From: Russula earlei
Lineage: Eukaryota; Basidiomycota; Agaricomycetes; Russulales; Russulaceae
Length of the DNA stretch: 17,354 nt
Assembly (NCBI GenBank): GCA_025769875.1
Contig: JAGFNK010000968.1
Span: 1-17,354 of the forward strand
Direction of reading: 5' to 3'
In this document: piece after piece, positions 1 through 6,812 of the stretch
How positions within the stretch are numbered: the first letter of the stretch is position 1
Layout of the letters: every line of letters starts with the position of its first letter
Program-made: the position numbers and the translations under genes
Notes under the pieces: generated by a model
What the model was told of the DNA's origin: nothing
Seen by the model: only the letters and a program-made list of their open reading frames with translations
Database searches by the model: none

Positions 1-31
1 TGTCGTCGTAGGAGTTCATATTTTGCGAAGT
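1..31 (-). pseudogene. Gag fragment of Ty3/gypsy element B, distal side of transposon insertion
   Basis: Read on the minus strand after removing the DNA transposon and one TA copy, this piece continues the gag frame that stops at 4826. The joined reading gives ...VLDTI-LTSQNMNSYDD without a frame change. The rest of the element lies outside the window. Only about ten codons are visible, so the assignment rests on the exact frame and TA bookkeeping, not on similarity within the fragment. Confidence 0.7.
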
Positions 32-33
32 TA
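32..33. repeat. TA target-site duplication, left
   Basis: TA immediately outside the left TIR, the dinucleotide duplicated by Tc1/mariner transposases. It pairs with 4824-4825. Confidence 0.85.
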
Positions 34-603
34 TTGCCGTTTTCAGTGCACTTGGCGGAGTTTGAATTCCACCCAAATCAGCGCAGAAAACCCTCTCAAA
101 TGTGCGGGGCAAATATCTCCCTCAAAACAGCTTCAATTCACATAAAACTTATTGTCCCTGAATCGCCTGAATGAGGGCTAGGCAGCCCCATTGTTTTCAT
201 GAGATTTGAGTGAGAATTGGTGGAGCTGGACTCAAGCCACCTCCACATGTGTATTAGATGAATTACAACTCAAAATCACGGTCTATATCTATTATTTTTC
301 CCTCATGTTGTACCCATGGGCTGTCTTGAGGCAGCCCCATAGTGTTTTTGACTCAAGCATTGTGGTGTGCAACGTTGTTTCCCTCATATCGTGTGACAGT
401 AGCACGGTCGTGTGCTGGGAAGGAGCCCCCCCAGGAAGTGCACACCTGAGCCCATGGGGCGGTGAAGTGTGTCCAAGAATGCAGAATGAATTCATAAGAC
501 TGAAGCTCCAAAGAGGAGGAGCACCTAGCAGGAACGCAAGAATGCGTTTGTTCATTCAACTGCACTCAGGTTCACACAGATGATAAGGGAACAACAGGGC
601 AAC

Positions 604-609
604 TTTATT
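604..609 (-). terminator. Poly(A) signal AATAAA, left TIR transcript
   Basis: TTTATT on the plus strand reads AATAAA on the minus strand. It lies downstream of the outward-facing arm ORF and the C-rich block, and is the exact mirror of 4248-4253. Confidence 0.45.
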
Positions 610-671
610 CAAGATGGTAGCAGATACAGGTGGGAACTAAGGCTAAGGGACAGGAAAAGCACAAAAGACAG

Positions 672-1197
672 GCATATGAAAGGAAATCTAGACGTGAGAA
701 GGGGACCAAAGCTGGACAACGCGAGGTATCGAGTCGTGGTCTCCAGCGGCTGTGGTAGTGGCGTGTGGCAATTTGTGAAGGATGGCCAAGGCCAGGTGTG
801 GTGAGGAGGGGTGTGGTCGAGTCGCGACGCGAGGAGGGGGAGACGATGCAAAGGAGAGGCTGGAGGGGGGATAGGGAGAGTGCTGATGGGTCGTCGCTTG
901 GGTGCTGATGGCACTGCCGAACGCGATTGCGGGTGGGACGATTGGAGAACTTGGATGGCAGATGCAAGGTAGAGGAGTGAGGGGGCGTGGAAGTAGAAAG
1001 GGAGAGGGAAGATGGCGGCAGGCTGGGAAATGGATGCATAGGCGGTGTGGTATGGGGCTCTTCAGCTGTGCATTGGGACTCGTCGGTGCATGGTGAAGGC
1101 GGGGGCATTGAGGGCGAGGGCATGCGGCGGTTGATGGGGGTGAGGGTGGCGTGCTGGCGGCGGCAACGATGATGATGTGAGGATGAAGAGGAGATGG
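672..1197 (-). other. C-rich, G-poor low-complexity block in left TIR
   Basis: On the minus strand this is dominated by CCCTCACC-, CCATC- and CCTCC-like runs with few G's and almost no TA-containing stop triplets. Three minus-strand frames, and shorter plus-strand frames, stay open together for 60-230 codons. That argues for composition and against several overlapping proteins. Apparent products are Ser/Pro/His-rich. It could be a 3' untranslated or regulatory part of the arm transcript. Confidence 0.6.
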
Positions 1198-1236
1198 CAC
1201 GAAAGGAATACGCACATATGTACTCTTGTAAGCGAT

Positions 1237-1563
1237 TCACGGCCAGCCATATAGCTGTGTGTGGGTGAGTCGACATCGAGGCCGTGCGCCTTTGCGACAA
1301 TTTTGCATGCCATGCGTGTGTGCTGTAGTGAGTTCCCAGGCTTCTGCATCTACATAGGCATAGGACTCTTCCTCCCCATCCTCATCAATAGCAGGAAGGG
1401 ATGTCTTGGAAGCCTGAGCTCGTGGTTGTGATCGCTTCGGTCGAGTGGGAGTGCCTGAGCTGTCACTTTCATTTCCACCAGTTTTTTTTCGGGCAGCCTT
1501 CCTTTGGCCAGTAGTACGTGTCGGTGCAGGCCGGCATTTTGAAGCATGTTGCTTCAAGCCCAT
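1237..1563 (-). CDS. Outward-facing arm ORF, left TIR copy (unknown basic protein)
   Basis: 108 codons starting MGLKQHASKCRPAPTR. The N-terminal half is Lys/Arg-rich, with clusters such as GQRKAARKK and TRPKRSQPR that resemble nuclear-localisation signals. An acidic stretch, DEDGEEESYAYVDAEAWEL, follows. I recognise no family. Compared with the right-arm copy, the first 31 residues differ at about six positions, mostly through CpG transitions. The start lies 173 bp from the divergent transposase start, so the two could share a promoter. The C-terminal third may be non-coding if an intron exists. It could be the captured 5' end of a host gene or a decayed accessory gene. Confidence 0.4.
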   Translation of the reverse strand: MGLKQHASKCRPAPTRTTGQRKAARKKTGGNESDSSGTPTRPKRSQPRAQASKTSLPAIDEDGEEESYAYVDAEAWELTTAHTHGMQNCRKGARPRCRLTHTQLYGWP

Positions 1564-1736
1564 GAGGGTTTAGGGGGTTGAAATGGAGGGGTAGAGCAAG
1601 GTATGGTGAGCAGCTCTGGGAAGGGAAGAACACCTGTCATCATGTGGACAGTTGATGAATAAGCCACATGACTCTTTACACACTCGCTTTACGCTTTCTT
1701 TACATCACGCTTTTCATCGCACACTCAACTAAGCAT
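1564..1736. promoter_or_regulatory. Intergenic spacer between divergent arm ORF and transposase
   Basis: This 173-bp gap separates the minus-strand arm ORF start at 1563 from the plus-strand transposase ATG at 1737. It spans the inner TIR boundary at 1692. No convincing TATA box is visible; pyrimidine runs such as CGCTTTCTTTAC precede the transposase start, as is common in fungal promoters. A bidirectional promoter role is inferred from geometry only. Confidence 0.3.
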
Positions 1737-2905
1737 ATGCCATGTGGCCAGGCATTGTCTGATGATGCACGCTGGATTATCTTACACATGTCTTCAAGAT
1801 TGACCCTTGATGATATCACCCATCACACTGGAGTTCCTCGTCATACTATAGAGCACATTGTGGCTGATTTCAGATCTCATGGAACAGCCAATTGCCCAAA
1901 CAGTCTACTCCAACCAGCAAATAGACTCCTTACAATGCAGGAAGTACAAGTGAGTTCCCCACATTCTCTAGTTTTGTTCTGTGGTGCATATTGGCTAGTT
2001 TCTTCAAGGCACCATCGTCCATACTCCGGATGCCTATCTTGACGAGCTGAGAGATATTTTTAGAGAAAGGACTGGCATTGAGGTGTCATTGATGACTATA
2101 TGGCGTACCCTGAGAAGGAGTGGCTTCACGATGAAGAAGGTAAGTCATTTCACCTTGAGTTCACACTCAAGTGCACTGACTTGCCCAGCCGAGCAAAAAT
2201 GCACTAGAGTGCAATGAGGACCTGCGCCTTCAGTATCAGTATACCTTTGGCATCACCTATACCACAGAGCAGGCAGTTTTTGTGGACGAAAGCTCCTTTG
2301 ATCGCCGAACTGACCTTCGAGGGTGAGCATGGGCAATGTCAGGGCAAGCAGCGGTAAGGAAGAGCTTTTTCATTCGAGGAAAACGGTGTGTCCTGCTATC
2401 TATATCTACAACAGACTAGAATACAAAGTATCCAGTTATTCGCTTCTCCCAGCGCTCTTGCTCGATGGCATCATCTATAGCCAGCTGGTTGAGGGTTCTT
2501 TCACATCTGAACTATTTACCAGCTTCATCCAAGGTCTACTTTCGAAAATGAATCCCTTCCCTGGCAAGAACTCAGTATTGATCATGGACAACGTGCGCAT
2601 TCATAGAAGTCCACGAATACTCCAAATGGTTGAAGAAAGGTATTATATTGTTTTCTCATGCTGATGTATTGCTCATTTGATGAAGGGGATGTCGGCTCCT
2701 TTACCTGCCACCATACTCTCCTGATTTTAATCCAATCGAACTCGCATGTTCAAAGATCAAGGCCTACGTTCATCGGAATGGGGGTGTGGCTCGTGCTGAC
2801 TTGGGTGGTGATGATACCAATGTGTGGGTTTTCCTGTATAGGGCAGCATTCTCTGTTACGTCAGATGACGCAGCAGGTTGGTTCCACAAATGTCACTATA
2901 TCTGA
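1737..2905 (+). pseudogene. Tc1/mariner DD34E transposase, five exons, one in-frame TGA
   Basis: Cut-and-paste transposase. Exons 1737-1949, 1999-2139, 2189-2385, 2436-2639 and 2686-2905 join to 975 nt, or 324 residues, a normal size for the superfamily. Introns are 49, 49, 50 and 46 nt with GT-AG ends. The N-terminus holds a helix-turn-helix region (LTLDDITHHTGVPRHTIEHI), and exon 2 holds a second one (VSLMTIWRTLRRSGF). Catalytic residues are D in FVDESSFDRR, D in IMDNVRIHRS and E in LPPYSPDFNPIE, with exactly 34 residues between the last two. It ends in AAGWFHKCHYI-stop. I use ATG 1737; an upstream in-frame ATG at 1668 lies inside the TIR. The only visible lesion is TGA at 2324-2326, shortly after the first catalytic D, plausibly a CGA (Arg) codon changed by C-to-T. 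Confidence 0.88.
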
Positions 2906-3164
2906 CTTTTTCCAAGTTACTGTGGTGTTCCCTTGTTGTTCTGTATTGTACCTTGCAAAGCTACTGTTCCGGCCTTGAACATCATTGGACCCCAAGCCAA
3001 CTGCTGCCCTGAGCAGCGGGAGACCCCCACCACTCACAGCTGCTGGCCATGAAATCAGCTGTGCTGGCCTTTCCCCCTACAACCTGCTCCCCATGTTCTC
3101 ACCCGTGTCCACAAACTCACTACAACGCCTGCACAGGCGCCTCATGTGTGGGCCCTGTTGTTGT
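2906..3164 (+). other. Non-coding spacer between transposase stop and right TIR
   Basis: 259 bp of unique core DNA. It holds the transposase 3' untranslated region. A short open frame at 2985-3287 crosses into the TIR but has no recognisable motif. I see nothing else. Confidence 0.4.
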
Positions 3165-3293
3165 GTAAAGCGAGTGTGTAAAGAGTCGTGTGGCTTATTC
3201 ATCAACTGTCCACACGATGACAGGTGTTCTTCCCTTCCCAGAGCTGCTCACCATACCTTGCTCTACCCCTCCATTTCAACCCCCTAAACCCTC

Positions 3294-3620
3294 ATGGGCT
3301 CAAAGCAACGTGCTTCAAAACGCCGGCCTGCACCGACACGTGCTACTGGCCAAAGGAAGGCTGCCCAAAAAAAAACTGGTGGAAATGAAAGTGACAGCTC
3401 AGGCACTCCCACTCGACCGAAGCGATCACAACCACGAGCTCAGGCTTCCAAGACATCCCTTCCTGCTATTGATGAGGATGGGGAGGAAGAGTCCTATGCC
3501 TATGTGGATGCAGAAGCCTGGGAACTCACTACAGCACACACGCATGGCATGCAAAATTGTCGCAAAGGCGCATGGCCTCGATGTCGACTCACCCACACAC
3601 AGCTATATGGCTGGCCGTGA
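3294..3620 (+). CDS. Outward-facing arm ORF, right TIR copy (unknown basic protein)
   Basis: 108 codons starting MGSKQRASKRRPAPTR, the inverted twin of 1237-1563. It has the same layout: basic Lys/Arg clusters first, then the acidic DEDGEEESYAYVD segment. This copy keeps more Arg codons (QRASKRR against QHASKCR in the left arm), consistent with loss of CpG in the left copy. No known domain is recognised. Pyrimidine-rich DNA (CTCTACCCCTCC) lies just upstream of the ATG. The transcript would run outward through the C-rich block to AATAAA at 4248-4253. Confidence 0.4.
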   Translation: MGSKQRASKRRPAPTRATGQRKAAQKKTGGNESDSSGTPTRPKRSQPRAQASKTSLPAIDEDGEEESYAYVDAEAWELTTAHTHGMQNCRKGAWPRCRLTHTQLYGWP

Positions 3621-3659
3621 ATCGCTTACAAGAGTACATATGTGCGTATTCCTTTCGTG

Positions 3660-4185
3660 CCATCTCCTCTTCGTCCTCACATCATCATCGTTGCCGCCGC
3701 CAGCATGCCACCCTCACCCCCATCAACCGCCGCATGCCCTCGCCCTCAATGCCCCCGCCCTCACCATGCACCGACGAGTCCCAATGCACAGCTGAAGAGC
3801 CCCGTACCACGCCGCCTATGCGTCCATTTCCCAGCCTGCCGCCATCTTCCCTCTCCCTTTCTACTTCCACGCCCCCTCACTCCTCTACCTCGCATCTGCC
3901 ATCCAAGTTCTCCAATCGTCCCACCCGCAATCGCGTTCGGCAGTGCCATCAGCACCCAAGCGACGACCCATCAGCACTCTCCCTATCCCCCCTCCAGCCT
4001 CTCCTTTGCATCGTCTCCCCCTCCTCGCATCGCGACTCGACCACACCCCTCCTCACCACACCTGGCCTTGGCCATCCTTCACAAATTGCCACATGCCACT
4101 ACCACAGCCGCTGGAGACCACGACTCGATACCTCGCGTTGTCCAGCTTTGGTCCCCTTCTCACGTCTAGATTTCCTTTCATATGC
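3660..4185 (+). other. C-rich, G-poor low-complexity block in right TIR
   Basis: Mirror of 672-1197. Long stretches of CCxC and TCC leave several frames open at once: 3557-4252, 3642-4169 and 3943-4248 on plus, and 3685-3870 on minus. No frame shows a recognisable domain. Similar blocks occur at about 13570-13960 and 14490-15540. Confidence 0.6.
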
Positions 4186-4247
4186 CTGTCTTTTGTGCCT
4201 TTCCTGTCCCTTAGCCTTAGTTCCCACCTGTATCTGCTACCATCTTG

Positions 4248-4253
4248 AATAAA
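4248..4253 (+). terminator. Poly(A) signal AATAAA, right TIR transcript
   Basis: AATAAA followed by a T-rich stretch (GTTGCCCTGTTGTTCCC), downstream of the arm ORF and C-rich block. It fits the 3' end of an outward transcript of about 1 kb. Confidence 0.45.
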
Positions 4254-4823
4254 GTTGCCCTGTTGTTCCCTTATCATCTGTGTGAACCTGAGTGCAGTTG
4301 AATGAACAAACACGTTCTTGCGTTCCTGCTAGGTGCTCCTCCTCTTTGGAGCTTCAGTCTTATGAAGTCATTCTGCATTCTTGGACACACTTCACCGCCC
4401 CATGGGCTCAGGTGTGCACTTCCTGGGGGGGCTCCTTCCCAGCACATGACCATGCTACTGTCACACGATATGAGGGAAACAACGTTGCACACCACAATGC
4501 TTGAGTCAAAAACACTATGGGGCTGCCTCAAGACAGCCCATGGGTACAACATGAGGGAAAAATAATAGATATAGACCATGATTTTGAGTTGTAATTCATC
4601 TAATACACATGTGGAGGTGGCTTGAGTCCAGCTCCACCAATTCTCACTCAAATCTCATGAAAACAATGGGGCTGCCTAGCCCTCATTCAGGCGATTCAGG
4701 GACAATAAGTTTTATGTGAATTGAAGCTGTTTTGAGGGAGATATTTGCCCCGCACATTTGAGAGGGTTTTCTGCGCTGATTTGGGTGGAATTCAAACTCC
4801 GCCAAGTGTGCTGAAAACGGCAA

Positions 4824-4825
4824 TA
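4824..4825. repeat. TA target-site duplication, right
   Basis: TA immediately outside the right TIR, pairing with 32-33. Collapsing the pair restores the Gag B frame. Confidence 0.85.
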
Positions 4826-5337
4826 ATATGGTGTCAAGGACATTCTGTGGTAGTCCCCTCATAAAGAGATGGGTCACAGAATCTTCTCCGAGCTGGTAGC
4901 CAACTTCACGAGTGAGCATTTCAAACGCTGCTATGTATTGATCAACTTCATTGTTTCTAAGTCGCAGGTCTGAGATCTTCCCGGCTGCACGTTGAGCCTT
5001 TCCGGTGTCTTGGAACTGTTGTTGAAATTCGTGTAAGAATTGCTCCCACACTGCTGGTATGTCATCTTGTGGACCAAGGGTATCGATCCAAGTCCCAATA
5101 CTCCTGGCCCAATTGTCGGTTTCTGGCCCTTTTATAAGGGTCAAGGCTAGCGCGACTGGTCAGATGGGGGAGTTCATGCCAGTGACGGTTCAATTGGCAC
5201 GGAGGTAATCAGTTAGTTCTTGAATAAACAAGTCTTCCTTGGTTCGGTCGCCTTCGAATGGAACAGGAAGACTTCTGAGGGTTTTGGTATCGCCTGGCGC
5301 CAGTTGTGGTATCAGGACCTGAGGTAGGTTAGCATTT

Positions 5338-5420
5338 GGACCATATCCTCCAGGGCCTCCCAGACCACCAGGGCCTCCTGGGCCACCTGGACCACTTGGT
5401 CCTCCTGGTCCTCCAGATCC
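5338..5420 (-). repeat. Gly-Gly-Pro coding tandem repeat in Gag B
   Basis: A degenerate 9-bp repeat encodes a collagen-like GGPGGPSGPGGPGG run within Gag, between the Thr/Ala-rich linker and the capsid-like domain. It is probably a flexible linker. Confidence 0.7.
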
Positions 5421-6115
5421 TGAAGGATGGCCTCTGCTTCGTCGCAAAGCGTTTCTAAGAGCTTGGTATGTATCATTTGGCATGGTGGCATTTGCTCTTC
5501 CAGCTGTGGTTGACGTTGCGGCAACAGTCAGCATTGTGGCTGTGACAGTGGTTGTTGGTTGAGTAGTTGTGGTAGTGGCTGTGACTGTGGCCATGGTGTT
5601 TGTTCTCTGATAGGGAAGCACTGATACAGGAAGGTTGCTGGGGAAGAATACAGTGGGGGTGAGGGTGTTGTCATCGTTCGATCTGATAGTGTCTGGTTTG
5701 AGGTCGTCGGGGATGGGCGCATTTCATATGTCTTGTGCGGTATTGGTTTCCTCTTTGATAGTTTCTGTGCTAGCTGGTTCTGAATGCTTATCGTCTGTAT
5801 TTTCTCCAGCTTTCATTTCGTCGAGATTGTCTTGTGTGTCGAGGTTGTAGTCGTTCAAATCCTCTTGTTCTTCTCCGAGATAGCACCTGCTGCTTTCATC
5901 TTGGAATATTTCGTACCAAGTGTCTGCTCCATAGTAGACTGGTACTGTAAGATTGTCGAATACTCATCCTCCTGATGGATGAGTGATGTAACAGCCTAGT
6001 GTTTGTTTGTTCTCTTCGGGTCCAACCCAATATGTTCGCATGTTGAACGGTACAGTGAGCCTATTCTGCTCTGGCAGGTAAACTCGTTCCCTGTGTGACG
6101 AAGCCGTGATGAAGG

Positions 6116-6126
6116 AAGTTGAATCT
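6116..6126 (-). promoter_or_regulatory. Primer-binding site of element B (self-priming type)
   Basis: In the sense (minus) direction AGATTCAACTT starts 2 nt after the LTR end. It does not begin with TGG, so a tRNA 3' CCA primer is unlikely. It is complementary to the LTR segment at 6250-6260 at 9 of 11 positions; the two mismatches are what CpG decay of an originally perfect 11-nt match would leave. Confidence 0.55.
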
Positions 6127-6128
6127 AA

Positions 6129-6302
6129 TGTCACCGCCATTGGGTCAGATGATGATTGATTAGATCTGTTGAGTGTTGGATGGTAGAGTTAACTGGTAGT
6201 CAAGCAGTTAATGAGAAGAAAGGAATCGATTGTCTGGTAACTAGACAGGAGATTTGACTTGGACTCTTAGTGAGCCCTTCATACGAGTTATATACCTGTG
6301 AG
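6129..6302 (-). repeat. Partial 5' LTR of element B (R/U5 side)
   Basis: The minus-sense LTR ends ...GGCGGTGACA at 6129. The boundary is supported by an independent copy at 16067-16149, where the match stops at the same GTGACA. It contains a TATA box and the putative R start. The U3 side is missing because element A begins at 6303. Confidence 0.8.
6288..6294 (-). promoter_or_regulatory. TATA box of LTR B
   Basis: Minus-sense TATATAA. The putative self-primer segment (6260 to 6250) starts 34 nt downstream of its first base, a plausible transcription-start distance. Confidence 0.55.
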
Positions 6303-6564
6303 TGTCACCGACTGGGGGCGGTGTTGCTGACAAATCGTTTCACGCACGAGATGTGCACACTGAGTTGAGCGAGACAACAAGTTCTCGCGAGATTCAGGGA
6401 TCTCGGTGACAACACAGCGAAGGCTAGTGTGTACCGTGGAGAGGAAAGACAATGAATAAGTCTTCGCATTTGAAGACTTAGAGAGACAAAAGAGGTTCTA
6501 AGACGATTGCTTGATTCCCTGCAAGCCTACAGTCCCGAAGCTGAATCCAGTGATATTTCACAAG

Positions 6565-6576
6565 AGAACAAGCTTA
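6565..6576 (-). promoter_or_regulatory. Putative self-primer segment in R of LTR A
   Basis: Minus-sense TAAGCTTGTTCT, perfectly complementary over 12 nt to the sequence at 13193-13182 that starts 2 nt inside the 5' LTR boundary. It begins 33 nt downstream of the TATA box, near the expected 5' end of the element RNA. Confidence 0.65.
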
Positions 6577-6601
6577 AGGCTTGTTCTCTTCTACTGACAG
6601 G

Positions 6602-6609
6602 TTTATATA
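6602..6609 (-). promoter_or_regulatory. TATA box of LTR A
   Basis: Minus-sense TATATAAA in the U3 region, the likely core promoter for the element transcript. Confidence 0.6.
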
Positions 6610-6794
6610 GGCAGATACATCCCATATCAAATGGTAGACATATGGTAGCAATGAGGTGATCGAGACTGGAACACGCTGGAAGGTGGTGGTACATGCGAGG
6701 GTTAATGAGTCATGGGACGTGCGGAAACTGCGAGGCTTGTCCAGGTAGGCTTGTCTGGTTGCTGGTCTGGTCCGAGGGGCCAGTACTTGTGACA

Positions 6795-6807
6795 TCACCC
6801 CCTTGTT
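6795..6807 (-). promoter_or_regulatory. Polypurine tract of element A
   Basis: Minus-sense AACAAGGGGGTGA directly abuts the 3' LTR start (TGTCAC). This purine-rich run is the expected plus-strand DNA primer of an LTR retrotransposon. It overlaps the end of the 3' ORF region, whose TAG is at 6813-6815. Confidence 0.8.
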
Positions 6808-6812
6808 AATGT

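Larger units (their letters stand above)
34..1692 (+). repeat. Left terminal inverted repeat (1,659 bp)
   Basis: The reverse complement matches 3165-4823 over the full 1,659 bp. Position x pairs with 4857-x throughout; the start and end of the arm ORF and the poly(A) signal all map exactly this way, so there is no net indel. Similarity stops at 1692/3165, next to CTTTACGC. I see about two dozen base differences, most of them CpG against TpG or CpA. Confidence 0.95.
34..4823 (+). mobile_element. Tc1/mariner-superfamily DNA transposon with 1.66-kb TIRs
   Basis: A 4,790-bp element bounded by TTGCCGTTTTCAG-type inverted ends, with a TA at both outer borders. Removing the element and one TA restores an open gag reading frame of element B, which fixes both ends to the base. 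It consists of two 1,659-bp TIRs around a 1,472-bp unique core that holds a DD34E transposase. The superfamily follows from the TA duplication and the DD34E catalytic core. TIRs this long are unusual, since most Tc1/mariner elements have TIRs of tens to a few hundred bases. It is possibly inactive because of a nonsense codon in the transposase. Confidence 0.93.
3165..4823 (-). repeat. Right terminal inverted repeat (1,659 bp)
   Basis: Inverted copy of 34-1692 of identical length. It retains several CpGs lost in the left arm and has lost others that the left arm kept. The outermost 349 bp recur a third time at 15719-16066. Confidence 0.95.
4826..6140 (-). pseudogene. Gag of Ty3/gypsy element B, four in-frame TGA codons, split by the DNA transposon
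   Basis: Structural capsid polyprotein of an LTR retrotransposon. One minus-strand frame runs from ATG 6140-6138 to the transposon at 4826 without a frameshift, about 438 codons. It is interrupted by TGA at 5964-5966, 5724-5726, 5190-5192 and 5160-5162. Domains in order: an N-terminal region (RERVYLPEQN...YYGADTWYEIFQDE), an acidic segment, a Thr/Ala-rich linker, a Gly-Gly-Pro repeat, then the capsid-like retrotransposon Gag domain (LPVPFEGDRTKEDLFIQEL; WEQFLHEFQQQF; MRGLPQNVLDTI). All four TGAs can be read as former CGA. The zinc knuckle and pol are not in the window. The start is notable because its first four codons lie in the LTR. Confidence 0.85.
6303..6794 (-). repeat. 3' LTR of element A (492 bp)
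   Basis: Bounded by TGTCAC and GTGACA and preceded on the sense side by a polypurine tract. The first 102 bp on the plus strand (6303-6404) match 13196-13297 at the other end of the element without a length change. It contains a TATA box, a 9-bp stem hairpin at 6457-6480 and a 12-bp stem hairpin at 6562-6590. Confidence 0.88.

Noticed and set aside
206..583. 125-codon open frame near the outer TIR, mirrored at 4274-4651
   Set aside because: It overlaps other open frames on the opposite strand, has no recognisable motif and lies beyond the poly(A) signal of the arm transcript.
605..1300. Long open frames of up to 231 codons in the left TIR, mirrored at 3557-4252
   Set aside because: Several frames are open together because the DNA is C-rich and lacks stop triplets. 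The products are Ser/Pro/His-rich low complexity without any motif.
2324..2343. GTGAGC...TCAG as a tiny intron removing the TGA
   Set aside because: It would be about 20 nt, far below the 46-50 nt of the other introns, and would remove residues expected between the first two catalytic motifs.
5338..5420. Short regular repeat as a possible CRISPR or minisatellite array
   Set aside because: It is an in-frame Gly-Gly-Pro coding repeat inside Gag B with no spacers.
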